Counted from the first letter of the stretch, positions 1 through 6,478 are shown. The stretch is DNA of 17,688 nt from Candidatus Woesearchaeota archaeon (GCA_016215305.1 JACRKI010000153.1:1-17688); one strand, 5' to 3'. Numbers and translations are program-made. Notes: generated by a model not told the origin, from the letters alone.

Positions 1-28
1 ATTTTTTCCGAATATTTTTCAAACATTC

Positions 29-180
29 CGAAATTCCACTGGTGAAATACACCAGTGGACAAAGTCCACAATCAGAAAATGAGGGGTGGAATTTCGCAAT
101 GTGTCAAGAACCACAGGTCTCTCGAGCTAGCAAGCCGCTTTCACGTCATGCCACCGGTCTTTGACCGGTGGTTCTTGACA
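29..180. repeat. Nested palindromes, possible IS200/IS605-type end or PATE-like remnant
   Basis: The gene-free first 297 bases contain two compact palindromic blocks. Block 1: an 11-bp perfect stem (29-39 with 86-96) encloses a 9-bp hairpin (36-44 with 50-58, loop AAATA); a third pairing, GTGGAC 55-60 with GTCCAC 64-69, excludes the second, so alternative folds are possible. Block 2: a 13-bp perfect stem (102-114 with 168-180) competes with an inner hairpin CCACCGGTC/GACCGGTGG (151-159 with 163-171, loop TTT). Hairpins of this shape are typical of IS200/IS605 ends and their non-autonomous derivatives (PATEs). No transposase or TnpB is visible in the window. A stand-alone structured RNA is the alternative. 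The rest of 181-297 shows only the ribosome binding site of the next gene. Confidence 0.5.
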
Positions 181-297
181 AAAACAAAACAATTCTGAAA
201 AACTTCCAAAATTACTGTAAATCTTCCGGCTTTTGCACCGATACCTTTCTTAAGAAGTTCTGTCTGTAATATTTCGCGGAAGGGGAAAGGTGGAAAT

Positions 298-600
298 ATG
301 GATGGATTAGAAGAACAAATGGAAAGACGAGTGGATGAAGCTGCGCAGTATCAGATAGCAGCACAACAGGACGCAGCATTTTGGGACAGAAGATATGTGA
401 GTTCCTTGATTGATGTTGCGCATGAGTATGTGGAAAGAGGAGAGATGGATCTTGCGCAGCAGTTTGTTGAGGAAGCAAAGCGCTATGACAATGGAACCTA
501 TAAGCGATTCATTGAAGCGGCAGAGTTGCATCTCGAGATTGGTCGCGCGTTTGCGGAGTATGACAGAGAGCAAGCACAAAAGCAGGAATATGCTGCGTAA
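298..600 (+). CDS. Small helical hypothetical protein
   Basis: Unrecognised 100-residue protein. It starts at ATG 298 after a purine-rich AAAGGTGG ribosome binding site (286-293), one of the clearer Shine-Dalgarno starts in the window. The sequence is almost entirely predicted helix, rich in Glu, Ala, Gln and Arg, with no transmembrane segment or signal peptide. Residues about 36-63 (SLIDVAHEYVERGEMDLAQ onward) have the spacing of a TPR-like helix pair, with small residues at the packing positions, but a single weak repeat is not enough to assign the family. It is followed immediately by a long terminator-like hairpin, so it is probably monocistronic. Function unknown; a protein-interaction role would be a guess. 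Confidence 0.6.
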   Translation: MDGLEEQMERRVDEAAQYQIAAQQDAAFWDRRYVSSLIDVAHEYVERGEMDLAQQFVEEAKRYDNGTYKRFIEAAELHLEIGRAFAEYDREQAQKQEYAA

Positions 601-655
601 AGAATTTTAGAAAAATCACCAGAAGAAATCTTCAGAGGTGATTTTTCAAAATTCT
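601..655 (+). terminator. Long AT-rich hairpin after the first gene
   Basis: AGAATTTTAGAAAAATCACC (601-620) pairs with GGTGATTTTTCAAAATTCT (637-655), giving 19 base pairs with one bulged A. The loop can fold further (GAAG/CTTC). TTTT follows. Its position directly after a stop codon fits a terminator or mRNA 3' end. A related, less perfect hairpin occurs at 6873-6928. Confidence 0.6.
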
Positions 656-667
656 TTTGCGAATCTT

Positions 668-675
668 TTTATAAT
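668..675 (+). promoter_or_regulatory. TATA box for the HEPN-like gene
   Basis: TTTATAAT is centred about 24 bases before ATG 696, so the transcript is probably leaderless. Confidence 0.5.
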
Positions 676-695
676 CTTAGCTATTCCCAGAGATC

Positions 696-1253
696 ATGAA
701 AATAGAAAAAGCGGAACTTCATGCAATCGCTGCAATCAAAAACATCAAATACGTTGGAGAAATCCGCGAAGACAGCTACAAAAGAGCAGTGCTTCACACC
801 TACGATGCGGCAATCCACCTCTATAATGATGGCTATTATCCTGCGGCAAACCAAAACTGTCATTGGTGTGCGGACATGGCAGTAAAATTATATTTGTGGA
901 AAAAGCATTTGGTGAATTATACAGATTATCACAATTTGCCGATGGCCAGAATTCTGAATTGGATGCCGCAGAAAGAGAAAGCAGAAACAGAAGAAGAGAA
1001 AATAACGGCAGAAAAAATCAAACAAGCAATTGTGTTGCTCCGAGAACTCCATGAACTGTATGAGCAGTTCGGCGATTACATGGAAATGGTGGAGGAGTAT
1101 CCAGAACATTTGTTTGGTACAGCAAAGAATGATTTGTTTGATGAGAAAATAAAACCAAAAAATAAAGAGATAAATAAAATTCAGCAGGCAGCAAGAAAAG
1201 CAATTCTATTAATTGATACTGCGTTGCCAGTGTTGCTCGATTTTGAGAAATAA
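696..1253 (+). CDS. HEPN-like all-alpha protein, hypothetical
   Basis: A 185-residue soluble helical protein. Residues about 28-72 (HTYDAAIHLYNDGYYPAA, then a run ending MAVKLYLW and later HNLPMARIL) resemble the core of HEPN domains: a helix with small residues, a 'G-Y-Y-x-A' turn, a second helix with an Ala/Leu face, then H-N/D-L. The middle (about 88-110) is a charged Glu/Lys coiled stretch. No clear Rx4-6H ribonuclease motif is seen, so a catalytic RNase role is not supported. HEPN proteins often pair with a minimal nucleotidyltransferase (MNT), but none is adjacent. The start at ATG 696 is supported by the upstream TATA box and lack of a Shine-Dalgarno site. HEPN assignment is tentative. 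Confidence 0.55.
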   Translation: MKIEKAELHAIAAIKNIKYVGEIREDSYKRAVLHTYDAAIHLYNDGYYPAANQNCHWCADMAVKLYLWKKHLVNYTDYHNLPMARILNWMPQKEKAETEEEKITAEKIKQAIVLLRELHELYEQFGDYMEMVEEYPEHLFGTAKNDLFDEKIKPKNKEINKIQQAARKAILLIDTALPVLLDFEK

Positions 1254-1338
1254 ATACTTTTATATATTCGTTTTATTCAAAATACATATAAAGATAAACT
1301 TTATATTTCCTACTGAAATACTCAAAAAGGGGATACTC

Positions 1339-1756
1339 ATGGTTGAATTATTTGATATTACAAATCTGGATAATAAATCAAAAATATTATTATTAGAAAA
1401 ATTAGGATATTCATCTGATGGTCTTTTTGTTTTAGATAAGTGGGGAAATAAATTTTTCGATCGTTATATCGAACAACCTATAAAGATAGACAATATGCTT
1501 ATTTACAAATAGAAAACTTGCTTTTATTCAAAAAAGAGAATTAATTGACCTTGTAAAAGAACAAGCAAAAAGCGGGGAATGGTTTCTTTGTAAGCAATAT
1601 ATCAAAAATAAAGTATTAACTACCTTCATTGGAAGCATTGCAAGTAAGGTTTCTTCTGGTACTCAAATTTCTCAAAAAGTAGAAGAATTATTGCAAAATA
1701 TTGATTTTTATGTTGTTTTTCTTCAAGCCAAAGATGATTGGAATAAAAAGGCGTAA
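1339..1756 (+). pseudogene. Broken AT-rich hypothetical gene, frameshifted near 1502-1512
   Basis: An ATG at 1339, preceded by GGGGAT (1329-1334), opens a 57-codon frame beginning MVELFDITNLDNKSK and ending at TAG 1510-1512. The next frame is open from 1490 to TAA 1754-1756 without any ATG or plausible start, and reads as protein (TNRKLAFIQKRELIDLVKEQ onward). Removing one T from the ATTTA at 1501-1505 would fuse the two into one reading frame of about 138 codons. The region is AT-rich and Lys/Ile-rich, unlike its neighbours, which suggests recent acquisition or decay. It could also be an assembly error. No family is recognised. Confidence 0.5.
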
Positions 1757-1927
1757 GAGGTACTCATAAAATTACAGACAACTGCTCAAGATATGCTTAT
1801 TATTTTTAGTTATAAATCTGTTATTGAAAATTGTCTGAGGATGAAAGCTTATTTAGAAGAACAAACTTATAATTATATTATTGAAACTAAGACTGGGATT
1901 AGAAGAATATCTTGCAAAAGTGTGTGA
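1757..1927 (+). pseudogene. Downstream open segment after an in-frame stop
   Basis: After the TAA at 1754-1756 the same frame continues open for 56 codons (EVLIKLQTTAQDMLIIFSYK onward) to TGA 1925-1927. It has no convincing start of its own: the internal ATGs at 1793 and 1841 lack ribosome binding sites. The composition matches the preceding segment, so it is best seen as part of the same decaying gene, separated by a nonsense change, or as the N-terminal part of the next frame, which overlaps it. Confidence 0.35.
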
Positions 1928-2339
1928 AGGTCCTGTTGATCATGAGAGGGAATATCCAAATCATGAAACAGATCATAAAGGAAATGTAACCAATAATGGA
2001 TTTATTTTTTATGAGCAGCAAATATTCAGAATTCCTCCAGACAAAAAAGTAATGATTCATTCCATGTCTTATGCTGCTCCTGTTCTTGCGTATATTTTTG
2101 ATCTTCCGATGTATCGAAAAGGACCACAGGATGGTTCAGGAGAAATATCAATCCCAGAAGCTATTACTAGAGATTTTAGAGAATGGCGTTTTGAACGTGT
2201 TCCAGGTGCTTGGAAGAGATTTCTTGAGAAGAATGGGTGCCCGGGAAAACCGCAGGATCTTCCTGTTGATGCTATTGCAGATCTCCGTGCCTATGAGTAT
2301 GGCGGAAGAAAAGAACTGATTGAGAGATATCTTTTGTAA
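1881..2339 (+). CDS. Hypothetical protein, start uncertain, probably 5'-broken
   Basis: This frame is open from 1857. The only usable starts are TTG 1881 or GTG 1920, and neither has a ribosome binding site or TATA box at the right distance. From TTG it would encode 152 residues, including a Tyr/Pro-rich middle (HSMSYAAPVLAYIFDLPMYR) and a C-terminal segment (DAIADLRAYEYGGRKELIER). No family is recognised; there is no membrane segment. Codon usage is less AT-biased than the overlapping upstream segment. Because it overlaps the preceding open segment in another frame, a further frameshift around 1880-1925 is likely. The C-terminal part from about 1930 is convincing as real coding sequence; the N-terminus is not. 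Confidence 0.45.
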   Translation: MKLRLGLEEYLAKVCEGPVDHEREYPNHETDHKGNVTNNGFIFYEQQIFRIPPDKKVMIHSMSYAAPVLAYIFDLPMYRKGPQDGSGEISIPEAITRDFREWRFERVPGAWKRFLEKNGCPGKPQDLPVDAIADLRAYEYGGRKELIERYLL

Positions 2340-2350
2340 ACCAACAAAAA

Positions 2351-2357
2351 TATAAAT
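2351..2357 (+). promoter_or_regulatory. TATA box for the CADD-like gene
   Basis: TATAAAT is centred 26 bases before ATG 2380. This favours 2380 over the in-frame ATG at 2356, which lies within the box itself. Confidence 0.6.
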
Positions 2358-2379
2358 GCTTGTTACTTCATGTTTTTTC

Positions 2380-3081
2380 ATGAACCCATTCATTCAGCAG
2401 CTCCAGACAGAAATTGACAAAAAGCATCTCTTAAAACATCCGTTCTACAAAATGTGGGAGAAAGGTACATTGCCAATGGCAGTGATGCAGAAATACTCAG
2501 AGCAATATTATCATTTGGAAAGAAACTTCCCAATTTTTCTCAGCTTGATGCACAGTGGGTGTGAAGTCTTCGAAATACGGCAGGCAATCACAGATAATTT
2601 GTATGATGAAGAGCATGGTCCAAACAATCACACCGAGTTGTGGATGCGATTTGGAGAATCCATTGGAGCGAAAAGAAAAGATATTCAGACAAGCAAACCG
2701 TTGCCGGAAACAGCAGCAGCAATTCAAACATTCAGAAATATGTCCACTTCATCTTTCTTGCATGGCGCAGGAGCGCTTGCGGCGTATGAATCGCAGATTC
2801 CAAAAATCGCGGAAAAAAAGTTGCATGGCCTCAAGCAAAATTATGGCATTGACGATGAACGAGGCGCTGAATTTTTCAAGCTTCATGGAGTTCTTGACGT
2901 CAAACACGCGAATGTCTGGTGGGATATGATTGAGCAGCAGGTGAATACGCCGGAGAGACAGCTTGCGGTGATGGAAGCAGTGAAGAATGGCAGAGATTCG
3001 TTGTGGGGATTCCTCGACGGTGTTTGCAGAGAATATATGCCAGAAGATAAAAAGTTGGAAATGCAGAAGATGAATTGTTGA
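2380..3081 (+). CDS. CADD/PqqC-like di-iron oxygenase (TenA fold), possible pABA synthase
   Basis: A 233-residue soluble protein of the heme-oxygenase-like fold, closest in pattern to chlamydial CADD (about 231 residues), a self-sacrificing enzyme that makes p-aminobenzoate for folate from its own Tyr. The di-metal ligands are all placed: E77 and H84 (NLYDEEHGPNNH), E137 (AAYESQ), H169, D173 and H176 (LHGVLDVKHANVWW). Tyr23 (HPFYKMW) and Lys147 (IAEKKL) fall where CADD has its sacrificial Tyr27 and amino-donor Lys152, by my residue count. ATG 2380 is chosen because a TATA box lies 26 bases upstream; ATG 2356 would add eight residues of unlikely sequence (MLVTSCFF). A TenA-like or other di-iron (HDO) role is possible. 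It stands alone, with no folate genes nearby. Confidence 0.8.
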   Translation: MNPFIQQLQTEIDKKHLLKHPFYKMWEKGTLPMAVMQKYSEQYYHLERNFPIFLSLMHSGCEVFEIRQAITDNLYDEEHGPNNHTELWMRFGESIGAKRKDIQTSKPLPETAAAIQTFRNMSTSSFLHGAGALAAYESQIPKIAEKKLHGLKQNYGIDDERGAEFFKLHGVLDVKHANVWWDMIEQQVNTPERQLAVMEAVKNGRDSLWGFLDGVCREYMPEDKKLEMQKMNC

Positions 3082-3135
3082 AAGAGATTAATGTTATATG
3101 TTATAAGAAGAAGTTCTTCTCTCGCGAATCGTTTG

Positions 3136-3302
3136 CTTTTCACGAACCAGCAACGCAAAAAATTCGCTAAGCAACGTAAACAGTATCTTCATGTAATTAT
3201 TATGTATTAAAAAATTCAAAAAATAAAAATTATTGTGTTCGCCAAAGCGTTGCAGAGCGAATATCAAGTGAGGCGAATCAAAGCATTCAGTTCGTGAGAA
3301 AA
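3136..3302. repeat. Intergenic repeat, copy A
   Basis: This block fills the 290-base gap between 3081 and 3373. It shares four ordered sequence blocks with the gap at 17129-17247: CACGAACCAGCAACGC (3141-3156), GTATCTTCATGTAATTATTAT (3183-3203, last base included in range only), AATTATTGTG (3228-3237) and AGGCGAATCAAA (3271-3282). Its edges form an imperfect inverted repeat: TTTTCACGAAC at 3137-3147 against GTTCGTGAGAAAA at 3290-3302. No open reading frame is visible. A MITE or other non-autonomous element fits; a conserved 3' UTR element is the alternative. Confidence 0.6.
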
Positions 3303-3340
3303 TAAGATAGTTCGTGATTTTGTTATTGCTTCTATCAGAA

Positions 3341-3350
3341 AATTTTTAAG
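3341..3350 (+). promoter_or_regulatory. TATA-like box for the 81-residue orphan
   Basis: AATTTTTAAG is centred about 27 bases before ATG 3373, suggesting a leaderless transcript. An AAGGAG at 3348-3353 is too far from the ATG to act as its ribosome binding site. Confidence 0.4.
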
Positions 3351-3372
3351 GAGCATAACCTTTCTTTCTTCA

Positions 3373-3618
3373 ATGACAGATTTCCAAATCTTGCCAACAG
3401 AAAGAGTTCTTCTTGAAGGAATTCTTGAAGCGATAAGATATATACATCACGGCATTATTTTTCCAGACTCTACTGGGAATTATGTTCAGATAATAGGTAT
3501 CTATCCTCCTTTGTCTGATTCCACAAAAGTTGAGCCTTGTTGGTCTGCTGAAAGGTGGTCTTTTATATCTCCAGAAACAGCTATTCTTGACAAAGAATTA
3601 CAAAGAATGTATAAGTAG
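3373..3618 (+). CDS. Small hypothetical protein, 81 residues
   Basis: Unrecognised small soluble protein. It opens with an amphipathic helix (ERVLLEGILEAIRYIHHG) followed by a probable beta region containing YVQIIGIYPPLSDS and SAERWSFISPETAI. No signal peptide, membrane segment or metal motif is seen. Codon use is similar to neighbouring genes. The start at ATG 3373 is supported by a TATA-like box about 27 bases upstream rather than by a ribosome binding site. It lies just downstream of intergenic repeat A and converges on the SemiSWEET gene, so it is transcribed alone. Confidence that it is coding is moderate because it is short and has no known family. Confidence 0.5.
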   Translation: MTDFQILPTERVLLEGILEAIRYIHHGIIFPDSTGNYVQIIGIYPPLSDSTKVEPCWSAERWSFISPETAILDKELQRMYK

Positions 3619-3669
3619 TTTTTATTTTTTACATAAATAGAAAAATAACAAGAAATTACTAAACAAACA

Positions 3670-3927
3670 CTATTTTCTCCCAAACCGCCATTTCATAAAC
3701 AGGATGGAAAGAACAAAGAGCATGGTGATTGCGTTTGCGCTGATAATCACCATGTCCCAGATTGCGATGCCATAAATCAGCCACATCAAAACCCCAAAGC
3801 CGAGAACAAAAAGATATGCCCAGGAAAAATCATCTAATTCTTTTGTCTTAATCGCTTTTACAAGTTGCGGAATAAAACAAAAAGTAGTGCATAGACCGCC
3901 AATATATCCAATAATTTGCCAGTTCAT
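3670..3927 (-). CDS. SemiSWEET-type sugar transporter (MtN3/PQ-loop family)
   Basis: An 85-residue membrane protein with three predicted helices: about residues 4-20, 36-54 and 57-77. The PQ motif (FIPQLVKAIKTKELDDFSW) at the end of helix 1 is the signature of MtN3/SWEET half-transporters, which dimerise to form a sugar pore. The length is exactly that of known SemiSWEETs. A TATA-like TATTTATTAA on the minus strand (3951-3960) lies about 28 bases upstream of the ATG, so the transcript is probably leaderless. It sits downstream of the hicBA pair on the same strand but with its own promoter. The substrate cannot be told from sequence; a mono- or disaccharide is typical for the family. Confidence 0.85.
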   Translation of the reverse strand: MNWQIIGYIGGLCTTFCFIPQLVKAIKTKELDDFSWAYLFVLGFGVLMWLIYGIAIWDMVIISANAITMLFVLSILFMKWRFGRK

Positions 3928-3950
3928 AAAATAGAAAAGAAATGTTCTGG

Positions 3951-3960
3951 TTAATAAATA
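3951..3960 (-). promoter_or_regulatory. TATA-like box for the SemiSWEET gene
   Basis: On the minus strand TATTTATTAA is centred about 28 bases before the start codon at 3927. Confidence 0.45.
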
Positions 3961-3965
3961 TGCTG

Positions 3966-4193
3966 TTACAAAAGTGCAAGAAATTCTTCTCTCGTAAGTC
4001 CAGATTGTCGCATGATTTCAATAAGTGTTCCTGTATCAACTTCTTTGTGGAGAGGAACAACAGTTGTTCTTTTTCGTTCTGGTGTTTCTTTGACAAGAAT
4101 GACATGGCTTCCTTTTTGTCGTACTGCTGCAAAACCTGCTTGAGAAAGTGCTTTAATAATTTCTTTACCCGACAATTGCGGGAGTCGTGGCAT
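3966..4193 (-). CDS. hicA: HicA-type mRNA interferase toxin
   Basis: A 75-residue toxin of the HicA (YcfA) family, a small double-stranded-RNA-binding-like fold that cleaves mRNA. The family pattern is clear: PxLSGKEIIKALSQAGF, then the catalytic-histidine strand QKGSHVILVK with His at residue 30, then TVVPLHKEVDTGTLIEIMRQ. Its start lies inside the 3' end of the antitoxin gene: the reading frames overlap by 29 bases (4165-4193), so the two are translationally coupled in the order antitoxin then toxin. All core residues are present, so it is likely active. In a small genome this may serve stress response or simply addiction. Confidence 0.88.
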   Translation of the reverse strand: MPRLPQLSGKEIIKALSQAGFAAVRQKGSHVILVKETPERKRTTVVPLHKEVDTGTLIEIMRQSGLTREEFLALL

Positions 4194-4398
4194 CGTCTGC
4201 TACCTCAATACTTGTCACAAATGGCTCTTGATTACTTACTCCTTCTGGAAGACCCATAACTTCAATATGTAAAGAAACTGCCTCCTTAAGATTGCGGAGT
4301 GCTTCTTCGATAGTCTTTCCTTGGCTGACAACGTCTACTTCTGGGCAAAGAGCAATATATTGCTTCTCTCCTTTTTTGATAATTGCAGTGAGTTTCAT
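4165..4398 (-). CDS. hicB: HicB-type antitoxin
   Basis: A 77-residue protein of the HicB-like family, with a partially degraded RNase H fold. The hallmark is MKLTAIIKKGEKQYIALCPE followed by VDVVSQGKTIEEALRNLKEA, that is, the strand-'CPEVDVVSQG'-helix arrangement. There is no obvious C-terminal DNA-binding helix-turn-helix or ribbon-helix-helix domain; the tail (about 57-77) is Thr/Val-rich, so this is the short form. It neutralises HicA, encoded by the overlapping downstream gene. A TATA-like ATTAAT region at 4420-4429 on the minus strand lies about 27 bases before the ATG, consistent with a leaderless bicistronic mRNA. Confidence 0.85.
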   Translation of the reverse strand: MKLTAIIKKGEKQYIALCPEVDVVSQGKTIEEALRNLKEAVSLHIEVMGLPEGVSNQEPFVTSIEVADDATTPAIVG

Positions 4399-4433
4399 AG
4401 TGCAAGTAAAGGCATACTTCTATTAATACTTTG

Positions 4434-4865
4434 TCAAAACAAATCTTCAAAATTCAAAACGCCGAAATGATGCAGTGAAGCTTCAGGCAGCATCAGACCA
4501 AGTAAAATAAGCGCAGGCAGCATAAAATACGACCAAAGTCCAATAACAAGCATTGCGGCAGTAATGTAATAAATCTTTTTTCCTTGTTCAAACATCCAAG
4601 AGGTGTACAAAAACAAACAGACGAGTTGCGCGGCAATAATAATGCCAAACACCACTGCGGCAGTGGTCATGCTGTCAAAAGAAGACAAGTGCATTGGTGC
4701 TTTGAGCCATGCTTTGTAGGTTAAATTTTCAGGTTCCATAGTTTGCCAGTAAATCAAAACCCCAAGAAGGATGATGTGGCAAAGAATCATGATTTGCGAA
4801 AAAATATAGGCAACACGCAAATATCCTGGCAATTCTCCGTATCGTAAAGCAAATGTCATCATCAC
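4434..4865 (-). CDS. Integral membrane protein, unknown function
   Basis: A 143-residue protein with no recognised family. Four hydrophobic segments are visible: about residues 18-41, 70-90 (AAVVFGIIIAAQLVCLFLY), 97-112 and 113-127. The first loop (WQTMEPENLTYKAWLKAPMH) is polar. The N-terminus reads MMMTFALRYGELPGYLR, so the exact start is uncertain among ATGs at 4865, 4862 and 4859; a GAGGTG ribosome binding site just upstream on the minus strand supports this group. It follows the histone gene on the same strand after 10 bases, so the two are probably co-transcribed. No catalytic residues or transporter motifs are seen. Confidence 0.7.
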   Translation of the reverse strand: MMMTFALRYGELPGYLRVAYIFSQIMILCHIILLGVLIYWQTMEPENLTYKAWLKAPMHLSSFDSMTTAAVVFGIIIAAQLVCLFLYTSWMFEQGKKIYYITAAMLVIGLWSYFMLPALILLGLMLPEASLHHFGVLNFEDLF

Positions 4866-4875
4866 ACCTCTTTTT

Positions 4876-5097
4876 TTATTTCTTCAGAGCCAATGCAATA
4901 TCCTGTTCCTGCACAGTTTTTCTTCCAGAGTGCATTGCGATTCGTGCGGCTTGTTTGGAAATCGAGGCGCCAAGTTCTTCAAGTACTTGCGTGAGTGTAT
5001 CTACTGCGTCTGCGCTGACTCGTTTTGCGCCTGCGTCCATTAATATCCGTGCAGCAGGCGCTTTTGGCAGGATCGTTTTTCGTTTTGTTCCGGACAT
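4876..5097 (-). CDS. Archaeal histone
   Basis: A 73-residue histone-fold protein: a short Lys/Arg-rich N-terminus (SGTKRKTILPKAPAARILMD), the long central helix (VDTLTQVLEELGASISKQAARIA), and the conserved loop and last helix (HSGRKTVQEQDIALALKK). Length, the GRKTV loop and the RVS...A spacing match archaeal HMf-like histones, which wrap DNA as dimers and polymers. The N-terminus before helix 1 is a few residues longer than HMfB, and the hydrophobic dimer positions are kept. A TATA box (5119-5127, minus strand) is centred 26 bases before the ATG, so the mRNA is probably leaderless. The following membrane protein gene starts 10 bases after its stop. Confidence 0.92.
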   Translation of the reverse strand: MSGTKRKTILPKAPAARILMDAGAKRVSADAVDTLTQVLEELGASISKQAARIAMHSGRKTVQEQDIALALKK

Positions 5098-5118
5098 GAA
5101 GTTATTACATGTTTCGTG

Positions 5119-5127
5119 TTATATAAA
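5119..5127 (-). promoter_or_regulatory. TATA box for the histone gene
   Basis: TTTATATAA on the minus strand is centred 26 bases before the ATG at 5097. It is back-to-back with the TATA box at 5154-5160 for the divergent hydrolase gene. Confidence 0.65.
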
Positions 5128-5153
5128 CGTTTTGAGTTTATTGCTTCACAAAC

Positions 5154-5160
5154 TATATAA
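5154..5160 (+). promoter_or_regulatory. TATA box for the lipoprotein hydrolase
   Basis: TATATAA is centred 27 bases before ATG 5184. The ATG at 5163, which would give only a six-residue peptide (MKKVSK), lies too close to the box to be transcribed. Confidence 0.6.
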
Positions 5161-5183
5161 TATGAAAAAAGTTTCAAAATGAG

Positions 5184-5906
5184 ATGAAGAAAATAATAAT
5201 GTATGCAAGTCTTTTCCTTTTACTCTTTACCATTTCTTGCACGCAGACAAATCAAAAAACTCTCGATCCAAATGATTTTATTCTGACGACAGCAGATGAA
5301 GTCAACATCACTGCAGAATATCATGAAACAAACGCAGCAGAGCGGGCAGTTTTGCTCGTGCACATGCTTGGCCATGACAAATCAGATTATGACAATCTCT
5401 CATTAAATTTGCAAAAAAGTGGGTTTACAGTTCTCGCAATAGATCTTCGCGGTCATGGGACAAGTGATTTAGATTACACAACATTCACTGATGCAGATTG
5501 GCAAAATCTTGTTCTTGATGTGCAGGCAGGAGTTGATTATCTCGAGCAAAAAGGATACAACAGAATTGGTGTTGTGGGTGCAAGCATTGGCGCGAACGCA
5601 GCGTTAAAGCAAGGAGTGCAAGATACAAGAATTGATGCGTTGGTTCTTTTATCTGCTGGAGAAAATTATCACAATCTCACCATACTTGATATTGCGCCAT
5701 TTTACACAAGGCCAGTCATGATAGTTGTTGCTTTAGATGATAAAGACGCGGCAGTTGCAGGAACAAAATTGTATAACAGTATTGGAACAGTTCAACCTAA
5801 TCTCAATCTCAAAGTGTATCAGGCAGGCGGTCATGGGACAGATATGTTGAAGAATGTGGCTGGCGCAGACGCAACAATTATCAGTTGGTTGTGGAGTAAT
5901 ACATAA
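5184..5906 (+). CDS. Lipoprotein alpha/beta hydrolase (serine esterase-like)
   Basis: A 240-residue secreted hydrolase. It has a lipoprotein-type signal: Lys-Lys N-terminus, hydrophobic stretch YASLFLLLFTISC with a lipobox cysteine at 19. The alpha/beta-hydrolase fold is shown by VLLVHMLGHD (oxyanion strand), IDLRGHGTSD, the nucleophile elbow GASIG (Ser134), an acid in ALDDKD (about 185-188) and the catalytic His217 in GGHGTD. This is the general dienelactone-hydrolase/serine-aminopeptidase S33 pattern; a specific substrate cannot be told. It acts outside the cell, anchored to the membrane. ATG 5184 is chosen because a TATA box lies 27 bases upstream. It is transcribed divergently from the histone gene and stands alone. 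Confidence 0.82.
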   Translation: MKKIIMYASLFLLLFTISCTQTNQKTLDPNDFILTTADEVNITAEYHETNAAERAVLLVHMLGHDKSDYDNLSLNLQKSGFTVLAIDLRGHGTSDLDYTTFTDADWQNLVLDVQAGVDYLEQKGYNRIGVVGASIGANAALKQGVQDTRIDALVLLSAGENYHNLTILDIAPFYTRPVMIVVALDDKDAAVAGTKLYNSIGTVQPNLNLKVYQAGGHGTDMLKNVAGADATIISWLWSNT

Positions 5907-5938
5907 AACTGTAAAACAAGAAATTAATTTCTCACTTA

Positions 5939-6235
5939 TTAATCACCATCAACAGTAAAAAGAACATTATCTCTGTCAACATCAAATAATCCAAGCCGTG
6001 CGCCAGCGTCGAGCCAGCCGTGCGCGTAATTGAGTGCAGCGAATGCAGTCACCATATCTCCTTTGTCAGCAAAATGCTGTGCGTCAGAATAATATCGCTG
6101 CGCCATGTCAAGGAAATCCTCTGCGCTTGCTTTCCAGTTTATTTTCTGCTCTTTTGCGATTTTGATTTTTTTGAGTGCTCTGCCTGTCATGTCAAAGTAT
6201 TTTGCAAGTTTTTCTGGAGTGATGGTTGAAGTCAT
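5939..6235 (-). CDS. DUF357 family protein
   Basis: A 98-residue soluble helical protein of the archaea-specific DUF357 family. The signature is the C-terminal helical hairpin ADKGDMVTAFAALNYAHGWL followed by DAGARLGLFDV; the N-terminal half is a Lys-rich helix (PEKLAKYFDMTGRALKKIKI). No function is established for the family. The start overlaps the stop of the upstream DUF2283 gene by four bases (6232-6235), a translational coupling arrangement, so the two proteins are made together. The family is known mainly in Archaea, which supports the domain assignment of this window. No cofactor or metal motifs are seen. Confidence 0.85.
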   Translation of the reverse strand: MTSTITPEKLAKYFDMTGRALKKIKIAKEQKINWKASAEDFLDMAQRYYSDAQHFADKGDMVTAFAALNYAHGWLDAGARLGLFDVDRDNVLFTVDGD

Positions 6236-6462
6236 AATAATGCCTCTATTTGAAAAGGCAAAGAAACATCTAAATCTTTCATATTTTTTGTTCTCTTCTT
6301 GAAGTTGAAAATTGCAAGCCCAACAATTTTTCCGCTTTTCTCATCCACCTGTTCAAAAATATCGTCTCCCACTTCATTAAAGTGTCCTTCTTTCGGTTGT
6401 CCAACTCGAATTTCTAAGAAATCTCCTTCTTGATCGTAGTGAATCTGCATGTTGGTTTTCAT
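6232..6462 (-). CDS. DUF2283 family protein
   Basis: A 76-residue protein that matches the DUF2283 pattern: an opening strand MQIHYDQEGDFLEIRVG, a middle 'D-D-I-F-E-Q-V-D' strand, then the core SGKIVGLAIFNFKKRT and a C-terminal tail FQIEALL. Such proteins are small beta-rich units often found beside toxins or other small orphan genes; their function is unknown. Two close ATGs exist at the N-terminus (MKTNMQ); the first, at 6462, is supported by a TATA-like TTTAAAAAC 23 bases upstream (minus strand, about 6479-6488). Stop and start overlap with the downstream DUF357 gene by four bases, suggesting an operon and possibly a joint function. Confidence 0.8.
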   Translation of the reverse strand: MKTNMQIHYDQEGDFLEIRVGQPKEGHFNEVGDDIFEQVDEKSGKIVGLAIFNFKKRTKNMKDLDVSLPFQIEALL

Positions 6463-6478
6463 TTTGTTATTTTCACTG

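Noticed and set aside
29..180. CRISPR repeats in the palindromic region
   Set aside because: The repeats are inverted rather than direct, differ from one another, and there are no evenly spaced spacers.
5163..5183. Six-codon upstream reading frame (MKKVSK) before the lipoprotein gene
   Set aside because: It begins only a few bases after the TATA box, before the expected transcription start, so it would not be in the mRNA.
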